A stretch of 64,000 bases of DNA from Natranaeroarchaeum sulfidigenes (GTDB lineage Archaea > Halobacteriota > Halobacteria > Halobacteriales > Natronoarchaeaceae), in NCBI RefSeq assembly GCF_017094485.1, contig NZ_CP064786.1, positions 2,977,128-3,041,127 of the forward strand, in the 5' to 3' direction. Below, in pieces: positions 25,766 through 35,943 of this stretch (positions within the stretch are counted from its first letter, which is position 1; each line of letters starts with the position of its first letter). The notes under the pieces were generated by a model, which worked only from the letters and a program-made list of their open reading frames with translations, was not told the DNA's origin and ran no database searches. The translations under genes were made by a program, and so were the position numbers.

Positions 25766-27178
25766 TCAGGAGAGCTGTTCGGCGACGATTTCGTCTGCCA
25801 ACTCGATGAACTCCGCCTCGGTCCCTGCGGGGACGGTCGCTCCGGCTGCCACGTCGTGACCGCCCCCATCACCGCCGACTGCGCGTGAGGCCTCGCCCAT
25901 CACCGCCGAGAGATCCAGTCCCTCCCTGACCAGCGTGTGCGTTCCGCGAGAGGAGACTTTCACCTCCTCGTCGGTCTTGTTCGCGAAGGCGATGATCGGC
26001 GTCCCGCGGTCGACGCCGTCGGCCCCGACCGCCATTCCGGCGACGATGCCGACGATCGTCTCTCTGATCCGATCCTCGGCGTGGAACCACTGGACGTGCT
26101 CTTCACGTGTGACGCCTTCGGAGGTGACCCACTCGATACCATCAGAAAGGTTTCGACGGTGGTCCCGGAGGAGTTGCCGGGCCCGGTCGAGCGCGTCTCC
26201 GCGGTCCCCGAGACAGACCGCAAGGCCCACATCCGCACGTTCATAGCGTGCAGTCGCGTTCAGTAATGTCGAAAACTCGCTTGCATCCCGCAGTTCGGTC
26301 CCTTCCGGTTCGGCGGTGAGCGAGTACGTCGTTCCCACGAGACCGTCGATCTTCTCTGCCGGGACGCCTCTCGATACCGCGCGCTGGACGAGCGCGCTGG
26401 CGACCGTCTGTCGCTCGTCGTCGGTCAGGTCGACCCAGCGCCGCCAGTCGCCGTCGGCTTTGAGATCCAGATCGAGGTCGTCGAGAAAACCCATCGCGCC
26501 GCGCTCGTCGTTGCTGATGCCGGGGATGTAGACGTCGGTCGAGTATTCGAGGAGTTTCGGCAGGGGGCGGGTCTGCTTGCCGTACAGGGAGAGATCGGTA
26601 GCCTCTTCGAGGACGCCTGCCGAAACCCCTTCCTCGACGATCCGCCGGTTCGCGCCGACGAGTTCGCCGCCGCTTGCCTGCATATCGCCGACCGCACCGA
26701 CAATGGCGAGCGCCGCGAGATCCCGATTGTCGCCGTCTTCAGGTTCGAGCGCTCTCGCAAGTGCGTAGCTCGCACCGGCACCCGAAAGCTCGGACGCGCC
26801 GTTGATCCCGAACAACAGCGGGTTCAGGTGATACTCGGTTTCGGCGTCTGCCGGTTGGTGATGATCGGCGATGACCGGGGTGATATCTCCCGACTGCTCG
26901 TACTCTGTGATGATATCGAGCTGTCCGCTCCCGAAGTCGGTGAAGAGGACGACGTCCCGGTCCATGTTCGCGATCTCAGCAATCTCGTCCTCGCCGAGCT
27001 GTTTGCTGAATACCGTCTCGAAAGGAATTCTGCCGCGTTCGAGCGCGCTCGCCGCGATCGCGGCACTCGTCAGGCCGTCCGCGTCGATGTGCGAGGCGAG
27101 AACCACGCCGTCGGCGTCGTGCAGTCGCTCGGCACACTCAGCAGCGCGCTCGGCGAGGTCAGGAATCGGAGCGTCCAT
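25766..27178 (-). CDS. DHH/DHHA1-family (RecJ-like) phosphoesterase
   Basis: This 470-residue protein has DHH motifs SHIDADGLTSAA, FTDFGSGQ and IADHHQP in the first 110 residues. The DHHA1 motif GGDGGGHDVAAG is near the end. This is the archaeal RecJ-like family, which includes single-strand nucleases and the GINS-associated nuclease; which activity it has is not certain. No GINS or MCM gene is adjacent. It ends 15 bp from the convergent DUF2892 stop. Its upstream region is shared with a divergent wHTH gene. Confidence 0.88.
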   Translation of the reverse strand: MDAPIPDLAERAAECAERLHDADGVVLASHIDADGLTSAAIAASALERGRIPFETVFSKQLGEDEIAEIANMDRDVVLFTDFGSGQLDIITEYEQSGDITPVIADHHQPADAETEYHLNPLLFGINGASELSGAGASYALARALEPEDGDNRDLAALAIVGAVGDMQASGGELVGANRRIVEEGVSAGVLEEATDLSLYGKQTRPLPKLLEYSTDVYIPGISNDERGAMGFLDDLDLDLKADGDWRRWVDLTDDERQTVASALVQRAVSRGVPAEKIDGLVGTTYSLTAEPEGTELRDASEFSTLLNATARYERADVGLAVCLGDRGDALDRARQLLRDHRRNLSDGIEWVTSEGVTREEHVQWFHAEDRIRETIVGIVAGMAVGADGVDRGTPIIAFANKTDEEVKVSSRGTHTLVREGLDLSAVMGEASRAVGGDGGGHDVAAGATVPAGTEAEFIELADEIVAEQLS

Positions 27179-27247
27179 CTGGTCGAACGGGAGTTGTGCG
27201 GAATAAGGGTTAAAGTTGCGGGTCTACAGGCGGAGCAGGCCGAGTGC

Positions 27248-27267
27248 CTCGGGGCTTGACCCCGGAG
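27248..27267. other. GC-rich hairpin in a divergent intergenic region
   Basis: CTCGGGG and CCCCGGAG can pair across CTTGA with one bulge. It lies between the DHH gene (minus) and the wHTH gene (plus). It could be part of a leader or an operator. I see no complete RNA gene around it. Confidence 0.3.
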
Positions 27268-27356
27268 CAGTTCACACTCGCACCGACCCACGATGACAGC
27301 CTCACCGTGTCCGTCGCGCCGACAGCTATATCTCTGCTGAATAAACATGTAGGAAT

Positions 27357-27722
27357 ATGCACGAACGTGGCAGGGAAACCGCGCCAATGTCGGACGTAAC
27401 CGAGCGACTCACGCTGCTTGCGCTGGTATGTCTCGCCGACCAGGGAGAGACACCCGCACACGCCGAAAAAGTCTCTGCAACCTGCCGAACGCAACTCGTA
27501 GACGCTTCGGTAGATCCGACCGACAAAGCAGTTGTCCGGCGGCTCAAACGGCTCGCCGACACCGAATACGTCGACCAGACCCGCATCGACGACCAGTCGC
27601 CAGTCGGCAAGGGGAACCCTGCCTACCGGCTCGCCGTCGATGTCGAAACCGCGCTGGAACCGTTCGTGACCGAGCGACAGATCGCCAAAGTGGTGGAATC
27701 GATCGAGAGCGACGGTTCGTAA
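27357..27722 (+). CDS. Small winged-helix-type DNA-binding protein
   Basis: The 121-residue frame starts MHERGRETAPMSDVTERL; the ATG at 27387 is an alternative start (111 residues). The 27357 start fits a CTATATC box about 28 nt upstream, so a leaderless mRNA would begin there. The helix pattern LTLLALVCLADQGE followed by AVVRRLKRLADTEYVDQ and a basic wing-like segment (SPVGKGNPAYRLAV) suggests a winged helix. The regulated target is unknown. It is convergent with hemD, with no intergenic gap. Confidence 0.7.
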   Translation: MHERGRETAPMSDVTERLTLLALVCLADQGETPAHAEKVSATCRTQLVDASVDPTDKAVVRRLKRLADTEYVDQTRIDDQSPVGKGNPAYRLAVDVETALEPFVTERQIAKVVESIESDGS

Positions 27723-28458
27723 CTACTCGTGGTAGGTCGGGGCGGCAGCCTCGACTACGTCACACGCCAGTTCCTCGAAGTCGGCAGTGTCGGGGACGAC
27801 ATCGACGTCGATCCCGTACTCCTCGGCAGTCTTGCGAGTCGGCGGGCCGATCACGCCGACGACGGCGTCGTTCAGCCCCTCGATCGCCGCCTCCCTGATG
27901 CCGCGCTCTTCTGCGGCCTCAACGAAGTGAGCCACCGTCAGCGAGGAGGTAAACGCCGCCGCGTCGAGGTCGCCCTCGGCGGCGAGGTCGGCCGACTCGC
28001 CCGCGCCATCCGGTCGCACAAGCCGGTACAGAATCGTCTCGTGGACGTAGGCTCCGGCGTCCTCGAGTCCGTCGGTGAGCACGTCGCTGCCGTGATCGCT
28101 CCGGGCGACCTCGACGCGTTTGCCGTCAACGTCCCCGGTCAGCGCGTCGACCAGTCCTGTTGAGGTGTACTCTTCGGGGACGATATCGACCGGGTACTCA
28201 GTGGCGCGCATGGCATCGGCCGTGCTCTCGCCGATCGCCGCGACGGTCGCGTCACCGGGCTCCCAGCCGGCCGCGGCGGCGAGCTCGACGCCCGTCTTGC
28301 TCGTCAGGACGACGAGGTCGGCGTCGGTCCGTGGCGTTGCGCCGGTCGAGTTAACGGCCAGCATCGCGTCGGGGATCGGCGTCGCACCGAGCGATTCGAT
28401 CAGTTCGACGGCCTCGTCGAGGCGCTCATCGTCGGGCCGGAAGACGGCAACGGTGGTG

Positions 28459-28469
<11 letters not shown>
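27723..28469 (-). CDS. hemD: Uroporphyrinogen-III synthase
   Basis: This 248-residue protein has two alternating alpha/beta domains. VAVFRPDDERLDEAVELIES opens domain 1, with VLTSKTGVELA following. AAFTSSLTVAHFVEAAEE and VGVIGPPTRKTAEEYGI lie in domain 2. HemD closes hydroxymethylbilane with ring D inversion. Sequence conservation in this family is low, but the position directly after cobA and hemC is decisive. It overlaps cobA by 11 bp and is the last gene of the hemC-cobA-hemD unit. Confidence 0.9.
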
Positions 28470-29261
<792 letters not shown>

Positions 29262-29265
<4 letters not shown>

Positions 29266-30383
29266 TCTTCCCCCCGTTTGGCTTCGCCCTCCCCTTCCTC
29301 CCGCTTCGCTTCCTCGATCAGCTCGGCCGCACCCTGTTCGGCCAGATCCTGCGCGAACGCCCGCGCGTCGCGGACGTGGCGTTCGACCGACAGATCGCGG
29401 CTCGTCGCGACGGTCTCCCCGCCGTCGCGGCTGTACACCCGGACGACCGCGTTGACGTGCTCGCCCTGCACGACGGCGTAGACGCCGATCGGCGCGACAC
29501 AGCCCCCACCCAGTTCGGCGAGGATCGTCCGTTCGACCGTCGTCTCGACCCGGGTGCGGGGGTTGTCGAGCGCGGTATGGATCCGTTCGCCGACCGCGTC
29601 GTCCAGACTCGTCACCGCGAGCGCGCCCTGGCCCGGCGAGGGGACGAAGTCAGTCGTCGGCAGGCGCTCGTACTCGATGCGGTGGAGCAGGCCGCTCCGT
29701 TCGAGTCCGGCTTCCGCGAGGACGATTGCATCGTATTCCGTTTCTACCTCTCGCTCCATCGCGCGGCGCTCTATTTCGGCGAGATCCGAGAACCACTCCT
29801 CGACGTCCCGATCGTAGGGGTGTTCGTACTCGTCGTTGCCCGCGTTCCCCTTGCGCTCTTTCTCGGCTTCCGTGCGGGCTTCGTGTTCGGCCTGCAGCCC
29901 CGGCGCGAGCAGTTTCTCGACCCGGGTGTCGACGTTGCCCCGGAGCGGCTCGACGGTGAGGTCCGGGCGGGCGTCGAGCAACTGGGCCTGTCGGCGCAGA
30001 CTCGACGTCCCCACGGTCGCGCCCTCGGGCAGGTCGTCCAGACTCGTCCCGTCGGGCGTAACGAGCACGTCGCCCGGCGGGCCGCGCTCGGGGATGCCCG
30101 AGACGATCAGTTCCTCGGGCTGATCTGTCGGCATGTCCTTCATCGAGTGGACCGCGGCGTCGACCTCGCCATCGATAACCTTCTCGTCGAGGCTGCGGAC
30201 GAACGCGCCGGTCTTGCCGAGCCGATGGATCAGCTCGTCGCGGATCCGATCGCCCGTCGTCTCCACCTCGACCAGTTCGACGTCCTGTCGACGGCTTTCG
30301 AGGGCCTCCTTCACCGTCGCCGCCTGGCGGCGGGCGAGATCGGAGCTCCGTGTCGCCAGCCGAATCGTATCGCGGTTGCTCAT
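29262..30383 (-). CDS. hemC: Porphobilinogen deaminase (hydroxymethylbilane synthase)
   Basis: The 373-residue enzyme polymerises four porphobilinogens. It has RLATRSSDLARRQA, the DAAVHSMKDMP catalytic-Asp segment, GTSSLRRQAQLL and the cofactor-binding cysteine in LGGGCVAPIGVYA. An acidic/charged insertion of about 45 residues (after DTRVEKLL) and a charged tail (KREEGEGEAKRGEE) are typical halophilic additions. The ATG at 30383 (MSNRDTIRL) fits the family; the frame continues to 30416 with unrelated residues. It is the first gene of the hemC-cobA-hemD operon. Confidence 0.95.
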
Positions 30384-30446
30384 ACCCTGCTCTCTATCTG
30401 CCACGGTGAAAAGCACGTTCTTTGGCTCTGCCGCTGTGCGTGTCCG

Positions 30447-30917
30447 TCAAGCGCCAGCACTGGGGTCGGCGTCACCCGGTCCGTCGGCCGCATCGCCGAC
30501 CAGGTCCGCGGCGTCGGCGTCGCCGGCCGCCCGGAGCGCCGGGAGTTCGTCCGCGGCATCCCCACGCAGGCGGTACGTCTCGTGGTAGTCGTCGGGGTCG
30601 CGTCCACGGCCCGACAGCGCGCCGACCACGCCCGCGATCCGCTCGTAGTTCTCGCGGACGAGCGAGCCGACGATGCCGGGCGTCCCCGCCCGATCCGCGA
30701 GCTCCTGGGCCGCCGAGCGTCCCGCGTACACCCGTTGCTCGTCGGGGTCTACCAGCACCATCGCGAACGGACGCTCGCCGAACTGCGCGTCGAGGAACGG
30801 GCCGACCGCGTCGTCGTACCACGAGACGGCGACGACGTCGTCGAGCCGTTTCAGCGCCACCGCGGCGATCGAACAGTACGGGCACTCGCCGTCGAAGATC
30901 AGGACGGAGCTACTCAT
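30447..30917 (-). CDS. DCC-family thiol-disulfide oxidoreductase (DUF393)
   Basis: The 156-residue protein has the family motif at its start (LIFDGECPYCSIAAVALKRL), with CxxC in a thioredoxin-like context, then YAGRSAAQELADRAG. The alanine/aspartate-rich tail is low complexity. The reaction is unproven. Its position between hemL and hemC on the same strand makes a redox role near tetrapyrrole synthesis possible, but that is inference. Confidence 0.82.
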   Translation of the reverse strand: MSSSVLIFDGECPYCSIAAVALKRLDDVVAVSWYDDAVGPFLDAQFGERPFAMVLVDPDEQRVYAGRSAAQELADRAGTPGIVGSLVRENYERIAGVVGALSGRGRDPDDYHETYRLRGDAADELPALRAAGDADAADLVGDAADGPGDADPSAGA

Positions 30918-30973
30918 CAGGCGTATCAGGTGCTACAGGAGTATAAACGACACTCCGGATCGAGTCGGACGGG

Positions 30974-31147
30974 CTACTTCGCGAAGTAGCTCGTGAAAAA
31001 GCCCGAGAGGAAGGCAGTGATCGCGACCGACAGCGCGACTTCGCCGAGCCCCCACGGTCCGTCCTCTTCGTCCGCGAGCGCGACCGTGATTCCGACGCTG
31101 ATGATGACCGAGATGATGCCGTTCGCGACGTGTTTGAACAGACCCAT
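30974..31147 (-). CDS. 57-residue two-span membrane protein next to hemL
   Basis: Reading the minus strand from the ATG at 31147 gives MGLFKHVANGIISVIISVG, a polar loop ADEEDGPWGLGE, and a second hydrophobic helix ending SYFAK. A CCTATATTTTTGC box about 29 nt before the ATG supports a leaderless mRNA of its own. The function is unknown. It lies between hemL (upstream) and the DCC gene, all on the minus strand. Confidence 0.7.
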   Translation of the reverse strand: MGLFKHVANGIISVIISVGITVALADEEDGPWGLGEVALSVAITAFLSGFFTSYFAK

Positions 31148-31207
31148 AGCGGAGAGAGGGTCTTCGCAAAAATATAGGCTACGCCGGTTCGATCGTCCCT
31201 CGGCGTC

Positions 31208-32545
31208 TCAGAGCGCCTCCTCGTACGCCGAAAGCAGCGTCTCGACGTCCTCCTCGGTATGTGCGTAGCTGACGAACTGGGACTCGTACTGGTTGACCGT
31301 GAGGAAGATACCCTGCTCTTTCATCGCGGGCCAGAACAGTCGCTCCCAGCGCTCGTCCTCGCAGTCGGCGACATCCGCGCCGTTTTTCGGGCAGTGATCG
31401 TAGCGCGGGCAGTCGGGACGCTGGCGACAGCCGGCCTCGCACTGGCCCTCGGTGGAGTCGGGACCCTCGCGGGTGAACAGGACTTTGAACATGCTGTCCG
31501 TGCCCGCGACGGTGTAACTGGGCGCGCGGTCGGCGACGATCTCGGTCAGCCCCTCGCGGAGCTGTTCGCCCAGCGCGTTGACGTGCTCGTAGACGTCGTT
31601 CTCGGCGGCGTATTTCAGGGACTCGTAGCCCGCCGCCATCGTGACGGGGTGACCCGAGAAGGTGCCCGACTGGAACACCTCGCCCGCGGGCGTGAACTGC
31701 TCGATGATCTCGGCCTTGCCGCCGATCGCGCCGACCGGGAAGCCGCCGCCGACGATCTTGCCGAAGGTCGTCACGTCGGGCGTGACGCCGAACTTGCCCT
31801 GCGCGCACTGGAGCCCGCCGACGCGGAAGCCGGTGATGACCTCGTCGAAGATCAGGAGGGCGTCGTGGTCCTCCGTGAGATCCCGGAGCGTCTCGTGGTA
31901 GCCCTCGACCGGGTGGACGATCCCCGTGTTGCCGAGGATCGGCTCGGTGAGCACCGCGGCGATCTCGTCGCCGTGGGCCGCGAAAACGTCCTGAACGGCG
32001 TCGACATCGTTGAACGGCACCGGGATCGTGTGCTGGGCGAACTCCTCGGGGATCCCCGGGCTGCTCGGGTGGACGTGGCCGTCCTCGCCCTCGACCAGCG
32101 TCGACTCCTGTGCACCGTGGTAGCCGCCCTGCATGACGACGATCTTGTCCCGACCGGTGTAGCCGCGGGCGAGCCGGATCGCGGAGACGGTCGCCTCGGT
32201 GCCGGAGTTTACGAATCGGATCATCTCGACGCTCGGGACGTGGCGGGAAACGAACTCGGCGAGGTCGACCTCGATCTCCGTGGGTGCGCCGTACATCGGC
32301 CCCTCGCTGACCGTCGACTGGACTGCGCTCTGGACCGGCTGTGGCAGGTCGTGTCCGTACAGCAGCGGGCCGTAGCCGTTGACGAAGTCGAGATACCGGT
32401 TGCCGTCGGCGTCGATGACGTGGCCGCCGTCGCCGCGCTCGATGAAAAAGGGATACGGTCGGATCGCGCGCACCGAGGAGTTGACACCGCCCGGGATCGA
32501 CGACAGTGCACGGTCGTAGAGTTCGCGGGAGCTATCGTGATTCAT
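31208..32545 (-). CDS. hemL: Glutamate-1-semialdehyde 2,1-aminomutase
   Basis: The 445-residue PLP enzyme makes 5-aminolevulinate. It has [51 protein letters not shown] and the PLP lysine in [19 protein letters not shown] cysteine-bearing stretch between [15 protein letters not shown] and CEDERW is an insertion seen in haloarchaeal enzymes. Its partner hemA (glutamyl-tRNA reductase) is not in the window. It belongs to the hem region on the same strand as hemC-cobA-hemD. Confidence 0.95.
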   Translation of the reverse strand: MNHDSSRELYDRALSSIPGGVNSSVRAIRPYPFFIERGDGGHVIDADGNRYLDFVNGYGPLLYGHDLPQPVQSAVQSTVSEGPMYGAPTEIEVDLAEFVSRHVPSVEMIRFVNSGTEATVSAIRLARGYTGRDKIVVMQGGYHGAQESTLVEGEDGHVHPSSPGIPEEFAQHTIPVPFNDVDAVQDVFAAHGDEIAAVLTEPILGNTGIVHPVEGYHETLRDLTEDHDALLIFDEVITGFRVGGLQCAQGKFGVTPDVTTFGKIVGGGFPVGAIGGKAEIIEQFTPAGEVFQSGTFSGHPVTMAAGYESLKYAAENDVYEHVNALGEQLREGLTEIVADRAPSYTVAGTDSMFKVLFTREGPDSTEGQCEAGCRQRPDCPRYDHCPKNGADVADCEDERWERLFWPAMKEQGIFLTVNQYESQFVSYAHTEEDVETLLSAYEEAL

Positions 32546-32679
32546 GCCCGCGAGTTGGAACGCGCGGGTAAAGTTAGTACCGGCATCGCGGCGTCGAGCC
32601 GTCCCGCTCGAGCGCGTCGTACGACGGCAGATACACGCGCAGCGGAAAGAATTTGACGCCGATCCGAGAACAGTCGATC

Positions 32680-33465
32680 ATGTTCGTCGAACTTGCCCTC
32701 CTGCTCGGGGTCGCCGGCGTTGCAGGGTACTTCCTGATCGGCGGTGGCCGCAGACTTCGGACGACGTATCACATTCTCCAGAACGACCCGCTCGACGTTC
32801 GGTCGGTCAACGGCCATCGAGGTCCGGTCGAGGTCGAGGGACAGGCCGTGCCGGACGACGAGCACGGAACTGTCACGGCCCCCTTTACCGGGACAGAATG
32901 TCTCGCCTACACCTACGAGGTCGAGGAACTACGTTCCTCGGGCAAGAACTCCAGCTGGCACACCCTCGACGAGGGACAGGGTGGCGTCGACTTCCTCGTC
33001 GACGATGGAACAGGGCGCGTACGCGTCGATCCGCAGGGTGCGGATATCCGCCTCGACGGTGACTCGATCACCGTCAAACCCGGCAAGGAGTTGCCTGATA
33101 GACTGGAACGATACGTCGAGGCGACCGAGGGCGTCGACAAACAGGACGGAACGGTGAACCTGCTCGTTACCGAGGTGAACACGGGAAACAAACAGCGCTT
33201 TACGGAGCGTCGGCTCGACGTCGGCGAAACGGTCTACGTCTACGGTCAGGCTACCCGCGGCCCCTCGGCGGGCTGGGGGAGTACGGTCGTCGATGCGGTG
33301 ATCGGCAACGGAGACGCCATTCCGACGTTCGTCGTCTCCGACACCGACGAGCGCGCCACTGCGTGGCGATTCGCACGAGGCGGGCTGTGGCGGGTCGCTG
33401 TGGGCCTCGGTGTGCTCGTGATCGGTGCCCTGTTCGTACTGCCAGCGGTCGCCCTGTCCGTCTGA
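32680..33465 (+). CDS. GIDE-domain membrane protein (MULAN/E3-ligase-like, no RING)
   Basis: From the ATG at 32680 the 261-residue protein has an N-terminal helix (FVELALLLGVAGVAGYFLIG), a GIDE domain at about residues 25-215 (GPVEVEGQAV, PFTGTECLAYTYEVEE, GRVRVDPQGADI, ERRLDVGETVYVYGQA) and a C-terminal helix (VAVGLGVLVIGALFVLP). In eukaryotes this domain precedes a RING finger; no RING is present here. The molecular role in archaea is unknown. The 22-bp repeat array 2 starts 6 bp after its stop codon. Confidence 0.8.
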   Translation: MFVELALLLGVAGVAGYFLIGGGRRLRTTYHILQNDPLDVRSVNGHRGPVEVEGQAVPDDEHGTVTAPFTGTECLAYTYEVEELRSSGKNSSWHTLDEGQGGVDFLVDDGTGRVRVDPQGADIRLDGDSITVKPGKELPDRLERYVEATEGVDKQDGTVNLLVTEVNTGNKQRFTERRLDVGETVYVYGQATRGPSAGWGSTVVDAVIGNGDAIPTFVVSDTDERATAWRFARGGLWRVAVGLGVLVIGALFVLPAVALSV

Positions 33466-33470
33466 TTGTA

Positions 33471-33536
33471 CTACAGTTTTCGAAGTTTATGGCTATAATA
33501 ATCGAAGCGTATAGCTACAGTCCTCGAAGTCGCGGG
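33471..33536. repeat. Array of three operator-like units at exactly 22 bp period (array 2)
   Basis: Units start at 33471, 33493 and 33515 with CTACAGTTTTCGAAG, CTATAATAATCGAAG and CTACAGTCCTCGAAG. All three keep CTA at positions 1-3 and TCGAAG at positions 10-15. The period and the motif match array 1 (12942-13029), and both arrays begin within a few bases of a stop codon. This one lies between convergent genes, so a promoter operator for either neighbour is not obvious. Confidence 0.8.
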
Positions 33537-33597
33537 ACAGTGCAGGTAAACCGCGCAAACGCGCCGTATATTCCTTCGAAAGCAAAGAGGGGCCCGC

Positions 33598-33648
33598 GGC
33601 AGGAGCCACCTGCCAGCGAACCCCGGAGGGGTGGACGATCACTCGTCC
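33598..33648. terminator. Two hairpins between convergent genes
   Basis: GGCAGG/CCTGCC (33598-33614, 5 nt loop) and GGACGA/TCGTCC (33633-33648, 4 nt loop) lie between the GIDE gene and the Amt-PII gene. They could contribute to termination, but no T-tract follows, so this is tentative. Confidence 0.3.
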
Positions 33649-33720
33649 GAGGGCCGACGCGTCAACCACCCGCGTCCGCCATGGATATGCACACAGTAGT
33701 CCCGTACTCCGCAGTTGCCC

Positions 33721-35520
33721 CTACACCGCGTCGGGTCCGGTTTTACCAGTTCGTACCTGTACCGCCTCCTCGACGTCCATCACGAAGATCTTGCCGTCAC
33801 CGGGCTCGCCGGTGTTGGCACCCTCCCGGATCGCCTCGACGACGTCCCCGGCGGGCACGTCCGCGACGACCGTTTCGATCTTTACTTTCTGGTGGAGGTC
33901 GACCGTGTACTCTTCGCCACGCCACTGGCCCTTCTTTGCGGGCTGGCTACCGCGGCCGGAGACGTTGGTGACCGTCAGCGACGGCGCACCGACTTCCGCG
34001 AGCTGTTGTTTGATCGCGCCGAGTCGGTCGGGACGAACGATCGCCGTGACCATCTTAATCGGCTTTTCGATGTCCTCACCACCGTCGGACCGTAGCTCCG
34101 ACGAGGCTCGCTCGCCGACCTCGCCACCGTCAGTGCGAATCTCGTGATGTTCCACAGGGACGCCGCCGTCCGTGGCGACGTCGGGACCGCCGAACTCGGG
34201 GTAGGTGTCGACGCCGTGTTCGGAGACGTCGAGGCCGTCACGCTCGTGTTCAGGGGTGACGCGGGCCTGACCCATCGCCTTGAGTGCGCCCCAGACTGCG
34301 GCCGTCGTGACGACGGTCCAGATCGTCAACACTGCGACACCGATGATCTGTGGACCGAACGCGCCCGCTTCGATCGAGAGAATTCCGCCAGCGATGAGCC
34401 CGCCGCCGATTGCCGTGCCCTCGACGGACCACAGCGGGTAGACGATCAGACCGAGCATCCCGGCGCTCCCGTGGACCGGAAAGACTGCACAGACATCGTC
34501 GATCTTGAGCGTCTGCTCGACGAACTTGAACACCAGGGGGAGCTGTGCGCCGGCGAGGAAGCCGATCGCGATCGCACCCATCGGCGTGATCAGGTTCGTC
34601 GGGCCCGTGACACCAACCAGACCAGCGAGCATGCCGTTTGCGACGTACAGCGTATCGACCTTTCCGGTCATGTACAACGCGGCGGCGGCCGCACCGATCC
34701 CGCCAACGCCCATACCGAGTGCCGTCACGATCGCAACACGGCCCACGACTTCGAAGGCACCGAGCTCGAACACACCGGGTTCAGGGTTGATCGGCGTCGC
34801 GGCAGTGCCGACGTTGAAGCCGAACCAGCCGAAACAAAGGATCAGCGTCCCCAGGACGGCGAAGGTCATCGAGTGACCGGGGATGATGTTGACACTGCCG
34901 TCCTCGTTGTACTTGTCCATCCGGCTACCGAGCACCCATGCCGCGGTGAGCCCGGCGACGCCGCCGAGACCGTGGACGACCATCCCACCCGCGAAGTCCT
35001 CGAACCCAAGGCCAGCAAGGAGCGGCGCGACACCATCGGCGGCGTGTGGTGCGTACCAGACCAGACCGGCGGCAACGGGGTAGATGAACGCCGCCAGAAC
35101 GAAGGTGTACGCCAAGTACGCACGGAGTTTCGCTCGTCCTGCGACCGCGCCCGAGACGATCGTCGCGGCAGTCATCGCGAACACCGCGCTAAACAGGACG
35201 TTCATCAGTCCCTCGCTGGGGTCGGCACCGAACATCGTCAGCTCCCCGGTACCACCTCCGACGAGTAACGAACCGATATTATTCGATATCCCGAGACCGA
35301 CGACGAAAAACACCGCAATCCCGATCGCCCAGGTGAGCATGTTCTTGGTCAGCTGATTCGCGACGTTCTTCGAGCGCACCTGACCGGATTCGAGCATCGC
35401 GAAGCCGGCGTGCATGAAGAAGATCAGGAAGGTGACGGTGAGTGCCCAGACCATGTTGATACCGGTCGCGAGCTCGTCTAGATCCGCCGCACTGATCTCC
35501 ATGATAACCGGGTCTACCAT
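33721..35520 (-). CDS. amt: Ammonium transporter fused to a PII (GlnB/GlnK) domain
   Basis: This single 599-residue frame contains a full Amt domain (about residues 10-425) and, after an acidic linker of about 60 residues, a complete PII domain (about 487-599). Amt signatures include [19 protein letters not shown] and [15 protein letters not shown], with both pore histidines. PII begins [17 protein letters not shown]; the T-loop keeps the tyrosine in [10 protein letters not shown], and the end has [22 protein letters not shown]. In most organisms PII is a separate trimer that plugs Amt; here it is tethered in cis. The ATG at 35520 has an in-frame alternative six codons on. Confidence 0.93.
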   Translation of the reverse strand: MVDPVIMEISAADLDELATGINMVWALTVTFLIFFMHAGFAMLESGQVRSKNVANQLTKNMLTWAIGIAVFFVVGLGISNNIGSLLVGGGTGELTMFGADPSEGLMNVLFSAVFAMTAATIVSGAVAGRAKLRAYLAYTFVLAAFIYPVAAGLVWYAPHAADGVAPLLAGLGFEDFAGGMVVHGLGGVAGLTAAWVLGSRMDKYNEDGSVNIIPGHSMTFAVLGTLILCFGWFGFNVGTAATPINPEPGVFELGAFEVVGRVAIVTALGMGVGGIGAAAAALYMTGKVDTLYVANGMLAGLVGVTGPTNLITPMGAIAIGFLAGAQLPLVFKFVEQTLKIDDVCAVFPVHGSAGMLGLIVYPLWSVEGTAIGGGLIAGGILSIEAGAFGPQIIGVAVLTIWTVVTTAAVWGALKAMGQARVTPEHERDGLDVSEHGVDTYPEFGGPDVATDGGVPVEHHEIRTDGGEVGERASSELRSDGGEDIEKPIKMVTAIVRPDRLGAIKQQLAEVGAPSLTVTNVSGRGSQPAKKGQWRGEEYTVDLHQKVKIETVVADVPAGDVVEAIREGANTGEPGDGKIFVMDVEEAVQVRTGKTGPDAV

Positions 35521-35943
35521 ACGACCACCTTCGAGCCCATCGAGGGTTTACGGAAATTCAGTGAATGTTCGTCCAACGGTTCCAGTGTATCCCGCACGTT
35601 TATGAGCGCCATTGCGGTTGTTCGTATTGAATCAACCCAATATAAGGATTGGCGTTGACAGACTGGCAAATACACTGCCCCTAATTGTAATAGTGAAAAA
35701 ATCTCGTTTGGTTATATCTATATAAGGTTGTGAAACACACGGGAGTCAGCACACGCTGTATAACTTCTGGACGAACGGAAACCACAACTCAAAGCAGACC
35801 CGACTGCCCAGCCACAGGCCGACGACCACTGCGAGGACACGTCGAAACGCATAATATGCCAATATCGAGCGTTAGACGGCTCTTTAGACAGTTCTGTAGA
35901 ATTCAGGTACGGTGCGAGACGAACTGGTTACGCTTGCGCGCGC
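35521..35943. other. 423 bp non-coding region upstream of Amt-PII
   Basis: No convincing gene is present. A CGTAAACC box on the minus strand, about 30 nt before the Amt start, may be its promoter. The middle (about 35630-35730) is AT-rich with several TATA-like strings (CAATATAAGG, TATCTATATAAGG), enough for more than one promoter or a nitrogen-responsive control region. Open frames here are antisense extensions of the DUF5828 gene and look spurious. Confidence 0.45.
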
